A program made the position numbers and the translations under genes. This document shows, one piece after another, positions 13,501-26,491 of a DNA stretch of 64,000 nucleotides (positions within the stretch are counted from its first letter, which is position 1; each line of letters opens with the position of its first letter). Source of the stretch: Adineta vaga (Eukaryota > Rotifera). The notes beneath the pieces were generated by a model, which did not search any database, had not been told where the DNA came from, and saw nothing but the letters and a program-made list of their open reading frames with translations. The stretch covers positions 7,068,001-7,132,000 of the forward strand of contig CP075497.1 in the NCBI GenBank assembly GCA_021613535.1, read 5' to 3'.

Positions 13501-14807
13501 ATGAAAGAAAAGTATCACATACGTATTGTTGAGGTTGGCTGAGAACGACTGTTCATTTGACTGTTCGATGTAGAATCCAAGAATATAGATGTTTGTATAG
13601 CTTGATCTGTACCAGGATTAGTTTGTGATGATGACGGTCGATCAAAACGTGTTGGTTGCCTTTGTTGATAAGATCCTTTGGGTTTTTCAGATAGCATTTT
13701 TTCACCTGATATAGTCATATTATCTACATCATTGGGAACGACTGAATCACTTTGCTGTCGATAATATTGAAATGCACTACGTGGTGTTGATGTTGATGTT
13801 GCTGCTGCAGCAATTTGTGATTTTTGTTGAAAGATTTTATACAAACTTAACGGTGATTGAGGTCGCGTTTCTTTTGTTTCAATACCTGATGTTGTTCGCT
13901 GACTATCTTTCATACGTATCCAAGAAGCTGATGATGACGATGATGTTGTTGACGAATTTGGTGAAGTATTATTCGTAGTATTATTTGGTAATTGCTGTTG
14001 AGGAGAAAATGTTGTTGGTTGCGATTGTGAACGAATAAATGCAGTTTGTTGATGTTGAACACCTGGTATTGATGTAGGCTTTTGATCATCTTGTTCGATG
14101 GATTGTTCTAAGGTATTTAATGATGAACGCATTGACCAATCATTCATATTACTAGCTACATTTGGGAGCGTACCATCATCCGATAACATTGATGCTGTTT
14201 GAGAACTAAACCAAGCAATCATGTAGAAAGCATTTTTTAATTTTAAAAAAAGATGTTTAATTTACTCAGTAGTTCGATTACGATGATGATGATGATGATG
14301 GTGATGACTTTTATGCTTATGAGGTTTACCCGATTTTGGATCAATATGTTGTGATTTATCAGTACTGAATGTTAGACGATAATTAGCACGTGCATCGTAT
14401 TGATCATCCCAAGTAAAACCGCCTTCTTGTTCCATCAATAAACTTTGATCGACTGTTGGAGTTTGTTGTTTCTTTGTATCATCATTTTCAAATAAATCAC
14501 GTTGATTAAACAGACTATCCATTGATAAATTTTCATTATTTAAATTTGTTAATATACCACCCGTGTTTGTTAATGAAATACTTTTTAAAAGAAAATTATC
14601 TTCGGGTGTGTCATCAATACCCATCGTACTAGCTGATACAGATGAGAACGATTTTGTAATAAGTTCTTGTCGATTACGATTGCTTAATATATCTTCGAAA
14701 TTATCTAAATCAACTGTTTGTTTCTCCAGATTTCTTATTAATTGTTCAACATTTTCCAGATGAGCAGACGAAGTGAGTAATAAAGGATTAATCGATGAAT
14801 CATCCAT
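10590..14807 (-). CDS. RUSC/iporin-like RUN-domain protein
   Basis: Nine exons on minus: 14807-14266, 14205-13523, 13468-12831, 12776-12380, 12308-11976, 11918-11857, 11802-11631, 11571-11472, 11412-10590. Joined phases agree and give 1249 aa. Most of the protein is Ser/Thr-rich and disordered, with a His tract near residue 172 and a polyGln run near 567. Residues about 886-1015 are a RUN domain; the segments GPSLQVFQDVRN, NELINWLYHF and DILQNYYQSP match the RUSC1/RUSC2 pattern. RUSC proteins link Rab1/Rab35 traffic, kinesin cargo and signalling. A C-terminal SH3 domain, present in vertebrate RUSC, was not found; the tail is basic and Pro/Ser-rich. The 54-bp stretch 12830-12777 is open in frame but has consensus splice ends, so it is treated as an intron; its retention would add 18 residues. 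Confidence 0.8.
12960..12993. repeat. CAG/CAA trinucleotide tract coding polyGln
   Basis: On the minus strand a run of CAA and CAG codons encodes about twelve Gln in the RUSC-like protein. Mixed codons lower the chance of slippage, but length polymorphism is plausible. Confidence 0.8.
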
Positions 14808-15093
14808 GGTTGGATTTTCTTCTTGTTTCTATTCAATGTTTTAAATCTACTAATTGTTCGGAATGGCAAAATGGAATGTCATGAGAAGGATAGAGACGAC
14901 GAATCTAAAATAGAAAGAAAATGTTTTGTTTCTTTCTTATACAAATAAAAATAATATCATTCCTCTATAATAAAGTATATGAGAATAAACAGAGACAAAA
15001 AATAAACAATTCGAATATTTTCTACATAAACAAAACTTGACACAAATATGTTGAAACAAAAACGAAACGATTTCCTCAAGAAAAACCAAGTAC

Positions 15094-18000
15094 TCAATTA
15101 AAATCAATTAAATTTGATCCATTAGTTTCTGTTGATTGACGAGAAGGATACAGACTAGTTGTTGTTGTTGTTGTTGTTGGTAGTGGTGGTGGTGTTACTA
15201 ATGGATCGAAATCTGACGCTAATGATGAGTGAGAAACGTGTTGCACCGGAAGAATAGGTTTATGATTCATTCGTGTGTTTGCTGTTCCAAAAGTTGACTG
15301 AATATTTTTTAGAACATTAGTTACACAGTTTGTCGGAATAGTTTCAATAAGTGATGGATGACGATCAGCTACTTCAATATCTGAACGAAATAAAACTGAA
15401 TTTGAGTCGTCCAGTGGATCAAATTGTTGTACAAGTTTTTTTATTTCTTTTTGTTCTTCACCATAATCATTGCGAGGATCGATACGTTTTGAATCGAATG
15501 TTTGAACTTTATATTGAAGTTCACTTTGTAATTGTTTTATTTTCGTATCAATTTGCGGAGATGAACGAGACGTTTCCGATATAAATGGTGTTTGAACAAC
15601 ATCTAAGGTAACAGGAGACGGTAATAATAGATTCTAAACAACAAGAACAATAAACAAGAAATCAAAGGAAAATTTTATTGGTACTTCATCGGTATCGAAA
15701 TCAATTAAAGAATTAGTTTTTGATTGAATAAGTTCAGGTGTTGAAGAACGTGATGATGAAGATGTCAATGCACCAGATAGATTTGACTGAAAATATATCC
15801 ATTGAAATCGAATGCGAAAAGAAATTATCTATATTTTACTTGTGGAATTGTCAAATGATTAGATTCAATCTAAATCATCAAATAAATCGTAGAAATTGAA
15901 AGTATATCAAACAATGAAACTTACAGATTCCTCAACTTTTCGTTTAATAACATCATTAATCTACAAGTATAGAAATATTCATTTCTCTTATTCAAAAATG
16001 CTGCAGAACTTACATCAAACGAAGTCAAATTCGTTTTCACTGCTGAAGCTTCACTCACAACTTTCTGTCCAGCTTTATTAATCTAAAGACGACAACAAAC
16101 ATTTCTTCTTCCAAATGCAAATTTCCATTGTTCATCACTTACAACAATTTGTAATTTTTCAGCTTGATTATGTACCTGTTCGATTAGAGGATTCGTTGCC
16201 TATAAGAAAGATACAATCTTAAGTTGATGAAAAACATCAGTATGATTAGTAAGAGTAATTAAGAATGAGAAGCATTAGATAAATGATACCTTATTTCCTT
16301 CATCGATTAGAAATTTTCGACTGGAAGTATAAGTAACGGTAGGATGTCGAGTACTGTCTTTAATATTCTATAGAAACTCGTTTTGTATATATATATTTTG
16401 AAATATTTTAAGAAAAAATATGTGCAAGTAAAAGGAACAAAGAAAAACACTCAAATAACTTACTTTTTCTAACATTTTGTAGATTTTTTTATTGGATCTT
16501 AACTAAAATAAAAATAAGTAATTCAGTTACACAATGAATACTATAAACAGTCAATATCTATGAAATAATTCATACAGAATAGATACTTACTTTTTTTGAT
16601 TGTTGAGTTTGTTCAAGAGTTTTAACTTCAATACCGAATTCATCCATTTCAACTTCATGTTCAAGTTCGAGATAAGTTCGATAACGAGAAAACTAAATAT
16701 TCATATTGAAAAAAAAAAGATGCATTTTTATGCACAAAATTCTAAATTTTGATTTACTTGTTCAAACATTTGAGTATTGACAATTGAGGACATGAATGTA
16801 TATAGATCAGATCCTTGATATTGTTTTAGATAAACATCTCTATCAAAATCTAATTTCTCATCTTTCATAACAAATCCATTCGCATAATTTCCTACGGGAT
16901 TTCAAAGGAAAAAAAAGAAATAATCTCTTCGAATATATTGAAGAGAAGATTCTTTACCAAAAACAAATGCCATTGTTCGAAGAAAAACTCTTGCTAAATG
17001 ATCTCCAGCTAATTGTGATGATTGTTCAATATCTTTCTTCATCTGACGAATTAATTGTTTAGGAAATAAACTCAAATCATCATACTGAGATTCAATTGTT
17101 CTATTATCGATATTGATTATAATTACATCACCTAATTCATTTCGATTCATTTTCGAATAAATACTTGAATGTATTCCAATGATATATGGGGCTGAACATT
17201 GTGCTGTCCATGTCATTGATTCAGGAAGAATTGGTAAGAATATATTTTGCCTTAGATAAAAAACCAATTACATTTAGTATTGTTTGATAAGTGAATGTTT
17301 TTCTTACCAATGCATTGGATTAATTAAATGTAAACATCCACAAGCACATGCTAAAGAATGAAATAAAGTTTTTTTTTAATTTTCTCTTTCAATTCATAGA
17401 TCAAACTGACCAGTTAAATGGAAAAGTTTTGACGAAATAAATAAAAGTCGTCGTTCGAAAATTAAATGTGAAAATAGACGTAACATTATATCAGGCCCCA
17501 AACGAGAAAATAATACGGAAAAATTACGCTAAATAAGAAATGATTCATTTCGATTTTGTCTATAAGAGTATTGAACAAAAAAGACATACATTTGATAATG
17601 TCGAAGGTAATTTATCAAGATCAGGTCGAGAATATGAATATACCTAGAGGATATTTTCATAAGGATGAAATGTGTAATATTTGAATTGTACATACATTTG
17701 AAAGACTAGTAATTACAATTGTTTCTTTTCGAGAATTATTGTTGAATTCTTCAGTTGATACTAATTTATGATTGTATAAAGAAGACAGAAAATTTTCCAC
17801 TTCCGTAGTCTTTAAGAAAAGAAAAGACGAATTATACAAATCGGTACAAAAGCAACCTACTGATTTCGAATTGATTATCTGCGATAAATCATTAAGAATA
17901 TTATAGAATATTTCGAACCAAGGATAATAACTACGAAAACAAGCATGTTCATTTTTCTTTTACTCCGAAGAATTTCTTCCACACCTGATTATACATAAAC

Positions 18001-18448
18001 AAGTCGATTCTCGATTCGATCGACGACAATAACCGAAACGAAATATTGAACCTGTTGAATCAAGAATAACAAATGTAAAATGTTCACTCTGATCATCACT
18101 AAAATAAATTCAATTCTTTGTCTATTGAACAAGAAAAATTTGCTTTTCTCGTACGGTGGAATTTTACATGGATATGCAAAATTAGCTGCTGTTTTCAGAA
18201 TTGGATCGGAGAAATCATCGGGATATTTAACTAAGATTTCAGGTGCTAAAATAGAACTAAATCTATATAATATAATCATATAAATTAGAAATACCTACGT
18301 TCTTTATTAATTGGCTCATGAATCTCGAGAAAAGCTTCGAAAAAATGTTCGGGTGATTGTCTAAAGTAAATCATGTAAATATGACGCAAAATCAAAACTA
18401 TTACTTGATGCGAGATTCGATTTCCTTTGTAATGAAACCCGACGCCAT
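15094..18448 (-). CDS. DENND1/connecdenn-like Rab GEF
   Basis: Twenty exons on minus, all phase-consistent, 729 aa: 18448-18405, 18360-18299, 18245-18155, 18098-17985, 17930-17861, 17809-17696, 17643-17590, 17528-17411, 17350-17308, 17250-16958, 16891-16758, 16692-16591, 16502-16464, 16367-16290, 16199-16143, 16082-16014, 15960-15925, 15869-15840, 15786-15685, 15633-15094. The start is supported by an ESRIKQSPE segment closely matching the first residues of vertebrate DENND1. uDENN occupies about 10-125; cDENN includes FERRLLFISSKL and PYIIGIHSS; dDENN includes TIESQYDDLSLFP and GDHLARVFLRT. The family activates Rab35 on clathrin-coated vesicles. The C-terminal third is disordered with LIDFD, which fits the clathrin-box pattern, and a closing LIDFN. 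Exon 3 acceptor is the least certain join. Confidence 0.88.
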
Positions 18449-20651
18449 TTATCAATAAAAGTCACATTTACTTATGTGAACAATACTTGATAGTTCAGGT
18501 ATATTTTTACCTGTTGTCTTTCAATTTCCATAATACAAGTCATACACCTTTCTCTAACAAAACAAAACTACTCATTGGCTATCGGATTCGAACCAATAGG
18601 AAATTTGTTCGGACGGATATAAAATAAAAATGATTTTTTTAATAAAATAAATAATTTATAAGATAAATTTTATCGGAAGAAAAAATTTATTGAAAAAATC
18701 ATGTCAAGTATGTTTTTGACACGATGAATCATTTCGGGAATTCTTCAATGGCGAAACGAAACACTTGTGTGCCATACATTAACTATATATGTATATGTGA
18801 ATGTGAAAAGGTAGTCCTTGAATTGCTTCATAGATAAAAGAAAGAAAAAGGTTATTCATAACTTCCGAATAATATCATTGAATAATGTGTTTTTTTTTTG
18901 ATAAACTGATATAATTATCTTTTCAAGAAATAATGATTTTTTGATTAATATCAAAAAGTAATTTTCCGATTCGATATAAAGCGTGTTTTGGGGGTAATTA
19001 AAAGGGTAACGCGCAACTTATTGATGCAGAAAAAATGAATCAAACAAATAGACAATGAGGAAAAGCATGATATTTAGTCAGATAAATCATGGTCACATAA
19101 GAAAAGTTTCGGTGACATTTTCTTTCTTCGAATATTTCACTTATACAAAATGTAGATATAAAACTATTATCAATAGAAAGATAGTTGTATTTCTATGAAG
19201 ATTTTCATCTTATCATTAATACGATCACGATGTTTTTCTGATTGAGATCAATGTATTGATTAAAGATAGCAAGGTTGATATTAATCTTGAATATGAAATG
19301 GTACAAAATAATATTTGTTATGAAAATAAAACTATTCTGCAACTTCGAGTAAAATTATATACTTACGATGGATATGAATAGATTGTACTTATTTTTATGT
19401 ATTCATATTTATTGACTATAATTTCGTTTGACAGAATAGAAATTTATCAGAACCAATATTGACAAAATACATATAATGTCTAATTTTTACTTACCGGTTT
19501 GACAGTACATACAATGAATATTCGTTTATCTAATCGTTAAAAATCTTCTGAGATTAATAGAGATTGACAGTTTCATTAAAAGAAACTATTTTTCAAATGA
19601 ACTTTATATATTTACTTACGGCTTCAATTTTGTTTTGTATTCCATTTTGACTACTAGCCGTAATCATTGCAAAAAAAGATTTTTGTTCAATTGTTCAAAT
19701 TATAGAAAAGTCCTCTAAAATGTAACGTTCAGTCACAAAAAGATGTCCAGTATAAAATTTGCATATTGACTACATTCCTCATATATTATCATCGTAAACT
19801 GGATTACGTGTATACATCATAAAATAAATACATAAGGATTCAGGAAAGGACTATGTTTAACCTTTTAGTAGAATAGTTCGACAATTTCTAAGTATTCATG
19901 CATTTTTCTTCGTAATATACGTACATAAGATGATACATTGATCTTAGAGGTACAATATCTAGATTGTCATAAAAGTAGTAAACTCGAAAGCTTTCATTTG
20001 GACAATATCTGACCTATGTGATTATTTATAAAAAAAAAGGTGCTTGCAATTGAGAATTTAGTAAACACACAACAAATGATCAGGAAGGACATCAAAATTC
20101 AAACAGAATATCGTTTTTGAAGATCATATATGTTCATTCAATCATAAGAATAAATAATTGAAGAACAAATTCTTTTCCCAGGAAATGTCATTTTCAATTA
20201 GATATATTTCATTGATTGTCATTAATAGCACCGGATAGATGACTGAATGACTATTCTTGAAGTATCTCTTGAGAAATGATTTTATTTTCTTTGATTTCAT
20301 CCGCTATGATACTTTCGAATAATAATCATCACAAGACAAACTGACAAAGGAAAACATATAGAATATTTTCTCAATTAACACTCCTGTCATAAGATATTCT
20401 CAGGTGATTTAAATTTCTGTTCATCTATCATCATCCAATTTTGCTATTTCTGTGACAACTTCATTATATTATTATATTGAAACAAACACACACATGCACA
20501 CATACACCAAATGTCATCAATAGAAAGAAGAAAATATACTTGAATCTTACAAAGAATAAAATACAAAGTCATTAAACGCAAATGAAGCATAGATGATCTA
20601 ACAGAAGAAAATTGATGATGTGTCAAAGAAAAAAAGAAATTTTATTTTCGT
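18449..20651. other. Intergenic region
   Basis: About 2.2 kb between the DENND1 start and the FoxB stop codon. A short ATG-led frame at 19667-19620 followed by a donor-like sequence could be an untranslated or alternative 5' exon of DENND1, but no phase-consistent partner was found. Otherwise AT-rich without recognisable genes. Confidence 0.4.
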
Positions 20652-21420
<769 letters not shown>

Positions 21421-21720
21421 TGTATGATGTGTTAAAAGCAAATAGACTTATCAACACATTGAATAAGAACACCTGTAAACGTTAATTTGATTGGCGGTGA
21501 TCATGTCGATTTTTTTCTCACTTATTTTAACCAATCGAAATCTTTATATTGAGTTCTTTCACTCATCAATCTACTACTACGTCGTCGTTCTTTTCCTTTC
21601 TCTATTTCAATCAATAACACTAACATATACATCTCATCAACGAGTAATTTTTATATTAGACCTATTCTATTGAATATTAGAGAAACTTTCACCTGTTCTA
21701 TGCTCATGCACAAGACATTT

Positions 21721-21761
<41 letters not shown>

Positions 21762-22125
21762 CTATTTATATTCATATTCATTGATCCCTAATGTATAATA
21801 GAGAGAATGAATCAAATTAAAAAGAGTCAGTTGAGAACGATAAAAGAATGACTATTTGAACAATAAAATTGTTGTCATAACAGTCAGATGAGAAGAAATT
21901 TCCATACACTTCTTAATTTTCTTCCGGATCAATGAATCAATAAAAATAAATCGTGAGAAATAATGTTTTTTTTGTCTCTCATTTCCAATTGAGATCAAAA
22001 AGATTTATGTTCAGGAGAACATTACTTCAATCAATGACTTGTTATTAACAAACAACTTGATTACTACAAATTTTTCATTGAGAAGAAAAAGCTTTTTATT
22101 TATAGGATTGAATAATTTAATAAAT
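21421..22125. other. FoxB upstream region / TAF6 downstream region
   Basis: 705 bp containing the likely FoxB promoter and the TAF6 3' UTR. It holds one clear microsatellite and no supportable gene. Confidence 0.5.
21724..21755. repeat. CT dinucleotide microsatellite
   Basis: An almost perfect CT run of about 15 units about 310 bp upstream of the FoxB start codon, purine-rich on the coding strand of FoxB. GA/CT runs can act as promoter elements; here this is only suggested by position. Confidence 0.85.
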
Positions 22126-23840
22126 TTACAATAATAAGATTAATTGTTGTTGAATAAGAGGTGCAAAATGAGAACCGAATTCTTCATAAAGTCGTTTTTC
22201 GTTACTTTTATTTTCATTTTGAACAGAACGATATGCCATTGTAATGAATTTCTATTGTAAAAAAGTAGTCACCTTTTTTTTAATTAAGTTTATAGAAAAA
22301 ATAATTTCATACCACAATGACTTCAGTGAGTTTCTCTGATGATTCAATATCTGATATTGATCGAATTTGTTCACCTAATCGTTTAACAAGAGGAAAGACT
22401 AATTGAATAATTACCTAAAGATAGTTTTTTTTAGGAAGATTTATCTTGATAGAAATTCAATTTACTTTATGACTCATTTCACAGAGACCAACCAATGCTC
22501 CATAGTGTGTTGGCCATGTATATTCATCTTTACCACTATTCAAAATACGATAAAAGATATCAATTGTACGTTGCTGTAAACGATTCGCTGCTGTAGCATA
22601 TTTCCTATTATATTAAAGTCAATTAATAGTTCTTTGTTAAAGAATTTGACATCTAACCGAATAATTTGTCCCGAACATTTTCCAGCTAGGTCACGTAATG
22701 ACCAATGATCACGTGATATTCGTCGTTCAAGTAAACAAGAAAGTATTGCTGGTAGTAGGTAATGTAACTGGCAAGAAATGTAAATGCAAAGCTTTGAATA
22801 TTTAATTAGACATTTCTTACATAGATTTCTAAACTAAGTTCTTCATTTTGTAACAAAGCATCGCTCATTTGCATGAGAAAACTCAATAAAATCGATCGAT
22901 CGAATGAAGTTCCTGGTGATAGATTGACACGTACTCCTTCAGATATAAATAGAATCAAACGTGAAAGAATTGGTTGAAGACTATTATCCGAAGAGAGCAT
23001 TGTCAGTGCTTGCTATAAGAGAGAGAGAGCGAGAAAAAAAGAATTAACCGATAGTTTCGAAAATGAACAAACTACCTTTCGTTTTAATTCATTGAAACAA
23101 ATACATGTTTCAGTTAATTCTTTATAATAGATTTGTTGTTCCTAATGACAAAAGACAAGTTATTAACAATCGAAAAGATCTGATACTTACCGTAGATAAA
23201 ATATGAGAAGTTTTATTTGATTTTGTCTTTGAGATTGATCGAATTGGTATATCGAAAATAGGATTTTCATTTGTTGTCGGTTGTTTACCATTCACTGCCA
23301 ACCAATGTGCTATTCGATTAGTAGATTACAGAATTTATTCAAATGAATATTATGTTGTACGTTACTTCGAATACTGATATCTAAAGGTATTATCAATTGA
23401 GAATTTGTTATTTGATTAAGAGGAATAATATGATCGTCGATATAATACAGATTTCGATTATCTTTTTTTACTTTATGAAATGATGATCGATGATCATTCG
23501 AGATTGTATAACCACCGAACATAGGCTAGAAAATAACGATAAATAATGATGCTAGAATAACAATATACCTCTAATTGACGTAGTCTTAGAGCGAAGGCAA
23601 AATCTTCTGCTGTTAAATTCTTCCGATGACATTTTCTTAATACTTTACAAGCATCCTATATGGTAATTATCGTTGAAAAATGTTCAATTTTCATTTAATG
23701 TTTTTTACTTGTAAAAGATCAGAAATTAAAGTACTGGTTTGTCGTGTTAAATAAGCAAGAGATTCATCGCATAGGGATCCACAATTATTGAATTTTTCAG
23801 CTAGATATTCAATTGATTCAATCGAAAACTGAACAGGCAT
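22126..23840 (-). CDS. taf6: Transcription initiation factor TFIID subunit 6
   Basis: Ten exons on minus: 23840-23709, 23655-23569, 23525-23366, 23309-23191, 23141-23076, 23012-22821, 22767-22658, 22604-22466, 22414-22313, 22251-22126; phases agree, 410 aa. Residues 1-75 are the histone-fold (IESIEYLAEKF, LISDLLQDACKVL, LTAEDFAFALRL) that pairs with TAF9. A PLDISIR...HWLAVNGKQP linker is diagnostic of TAF6, then a HEAT-repeat region (about 185-370) with ISEGVRVNL and RDHWSLRDLAGKC. TAF6 is a core subunit of TFIID and of SAGA-type complexes. The exon 3 donor (after CGAA) is set by the frame. The ATG lies directly after a splice-acceptor-like CAG, so the transcript probably begins with an upstream untranslated exon or a spliced leader. 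Shorter than vertebrate TAF6 (about 680 aa). Confidence 0.92.
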
Positions 23841-24373
23841 CTGAAATAGAAAAGTCTTTTGAGTTGGTACTTGTTATTTGTAAGTAAGAAGAAAGGCATA
23901 TAACATTAAATATTTCAACGATTGGTTAGTATCAGTGACAATTATCTGAGAAAAACGGTTGTAAACGAAGTGTGATATATTAGTTAGGCACTTTTTTTCA
24001 AGGCGTCCCAATATATATTTATGCAAGAAAGTGTACATATCTATTCATTAGACTTCAATAAAACATTCGAACTGACAGTTGTCGTGTTATAGATTATTCT
24101 ATTATTTTAGTTCAATAAAACTGGATAACAAAAACAAAATAAGTATATAATCAAAAGAGGTCTCTGACATCCGATCGACGTGTTACATACAACATTTTCA
24201 CCAATAAACAACTTATTTGTACTGTAACGTACCCATTCTATTTTATTCTTGCTTCATTTGCACTCACTGTCCTTCACTGCACACACCCGTTGTATTCTCG
24301 AGTGTGTATTTTATATCTTTTACTTTTCATTTCTTTTTGCAGATTTTATTAGTATATTTTTAATTTCAACGAA
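23841..24373. other. Divergent promoter region
   Basis: 533 bp between TAF6 (minus) and the first His-rich gene (plus). From about 24225 it resembles the 30193-30342 sequence upstream of the second His-rich gene, so the duplicated unit starts here. A T-rich tract and CAG acceptor at 24333-24342 are shared by both copies and lie 31 nt upstream of the ATG. Confidence 0.5.
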
Positions 24374-24821
24374 ATGTCTGGCGTCGATCTTAACTCTGAT
24401 GGCAAACCATACCATGGTAAAATTGTTCTTATTCTCGATAATTCATTGGAATTTAATTTCGAATTTTAGAACATGGTGACAAGATAGAAAAAAAGAAACA
24501 TGAACCAAGTGAACATCCTGAAGCAAAAGATCATACACCACATCATGGTCATGATAATCAGGTTTGATAATTTATACAAATAAAAATCTACTAATCTCGC
24601 TTTTATTTCTCTCGGATTACTTTAGTATCACAAGGTTTGTTATAACAATAAAATTATTCTATTTAGATTTGTAACCTATTCATTTTAGGATATCAAAGGT
24701 AGTGTAGGTAGTGGATCGAGCGAAAGAGGCGATCGAAAGTAAGAGAATTTGATATTCGTTTAAGTAAACTAGATCGTTATTTCTGATCTTATTTTTTAGA
24801 GCAGATAAAGAAGCTTCATAA
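24374..24821 (+). CDS. His-rich hydrophilic small protein, copy 1
   Basis: Five exons: 24374-24416, 24470-24561, 24626-24634, 24689-24738, 24800-24821; all junctions GT-AG and in phase, 71 aa. Exon 3 is a 9-nt microexon coding Tyr-His-Lys. The product has no Cys, Trp or Phe, is rich in His, Lys, Asp, Glu and Gly (8 Gly), and has no signal peptide or membrane segment. It is likely disordered and fits the loose hydrophilin description (hydrophilic, Gly above 6 percent). No known family is recognised. Copy 2 at 30343-30833 keeps every exon boundary and the reading frame, with length change only inside exon 2, arguing that this is a real gene. Function unknown; a stress-protective or metal-binding role is only a guess from composition. 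Confidence 0.7.
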
Positions 24822-25166
24822 AATGGTTTGTGAATGAAAATACTTATCAATAATCAAGCTTCTCATATTCTTCGTGGTTTAATTTTGTTGTTATTATTAT
24901 TTTCGTTTTTCTTTTTGCACAAATAATAAACGAGCAGATTTATCAATTAATTATCCAATGATCGTATATAAAAATAAATCAAGATGCATTGTTTGAAGAG
25001 GCTTTTTCTCGACTTATAATCATGTGATAAAATGTTTTATTATTAAAATGAAATACATCTATGAAGAAGAAGACAAGGCATATCACAAAAGCTTTGATAA
25101 ATAAATGCATATAATCATTGAAGTTTTATACATATATATATTTTTGAAATTGATTTATTCCCAAAA

Positions 25167-26491
25167 AGCTTAGTTTTCATAACAGATTACTTTCTGACCC
25201 TCAGTCAAGGAGACACATCGTGCATGAGGAAATAATGGTTCAAACATCACTTGTGCTTTTGCATTTGTTGGTATCGAAACTCGAAGAACAATCGAATTGC
25301 GCAACGTATCACGTTGATCACGTGTATAGGCAACGTGTACAAGCCCATATAATGTACTTAGTTGACAATCAACTTTTGAAAGAAGATGTTTTTTCTCTTC
25401 AGATAACATTCGTGGTCGAATAAGAATAAGATCTGATTGAAAATCAATACCACCTAAATGAGAATAAAACCAGGCACCAATACTAGAAAACATGTGATGA
25501 TTTCGTGAATTCATTCCTGGCCCTTCCATTGGTGCATCCCACAATTCCCACATTGTTGTCGCATTTTCATATGGATTATTAAACATATAACCATAGGATG
25601 GATAGGTGACAGACGATACTAATTCAACAGCAAGATCATGTTGACCATTATCGGATAAGAGTGGAAAAAGTTGAGCAGTTGAAACAATTCCAGTTGAAAC
25701 ATGATTGCCTTTTTGTTGAATATCTTGTATTAAATGTTCGAAAACAGAGCTTCGAACATTTGCTGGTACAACATTCGGTAGAGCTAAAGCAAGAATTTGT
25801 GCTGCTTGCATTCCATCTGCATAGTAACCGCTTGATGTTGTAAAGAATACTCGATGAAATTCTTCTGCAAGTTGTTGATAGAATGTTGTATAAGATTGTG
25901 TATCGTTAGTAAAACCAATAATTTGTGAAATATTAACTAATACAGAAACATCATGTAGAAATGCAAATGATGCAATTAAATAGACATTCGTCATCGGTTG
26001 AGGTGTTGGTGGCACCCAATCACCATAATGATATGCAAGTTTAGCTAGACCTGTCTTGCTGTAACTCGCACGAATTGAATCATAATGATCACGAAGAATT
26101 TGTATTATATTTATTGCTCATTCAGTCCTTTTATTGCCGAAATAAATTATTGTTCATTTAGGTTATTTTATTGCCTATTTAAAAATAAGTCAAGTAAATA
26201 TTGATGTTTGAAAACTGATCCAATTAGTCCATGAACTTGGTTGATCGGATAGAGTTGTCCATACTCGAAGACGAATTTGATAATGTGTTAATGATTGCAG
26301 ATCATCTGAATTTATAAATGGTACATGAATTGATTGACTGGAATGTATTTTTCCACTATCCCATTGTTGTGTATTCGATTTTATTTGAATTTGATAGGCT
26401 GTTTGTTGAACATTACGTTCGTTGTTGAAACGTGCTAATTTCCATTAGCGGCGACTACAGCGAGCAACACGGTTATATACAACCAAAACAT
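25167..26491 (-). pseudogene. GH78 alpha-L-rhamnosidase, broken copy 1
   Basis: Near-identical to the intact gene at 31163-34336 where aligned. Visible damage: a 78-nt deletion near 25175 removes the C-terminal residues and creates an early stop; a 21-nt in-frame deletion near 26060 lies between short direct repeats; about 1.7 kb covering exons 2-5 and parts of exons 1 and 6 is replaced by roughly 90-100 nt of unrelated AT-rich filler (about 26105-26200); and exactly 100 nt is missing near 26447, removing the end of the signal peptide and shifting frame. The catalytic Trp-Glu segment survives but the DCPQRDER segment is gone. An open frame of 281 codons (25170-26015) remains and could be translated only as a fragment. 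Confidence 0.88.

Noticed and set aside
18570-18605. tRNA-like T-arm (minus strand GGTTCGAATCC)
   Set aside because: The T-stem and loop fit, but no D-arm, anticodon arm or matching acceptor stem can be found upstream on the minus strand. It is a chance match or a very decayed tRNA.
19620-19667. Short ATG-led exon with a GTAAGT donor upstream of DENND1
   Set aside because: No phase-compatible next exon; the DENND1 N-terminus is already explained by the exon at 18448-18405. It may be untranslated.
25170-26015. Treating the 281-codon frame as a second functional rhamnosidase
   Set aside because: It lacks the signal peptide, N-terminal domains and the DCPQRDER catalytic region, and its C-terminus is cut by a deletion.
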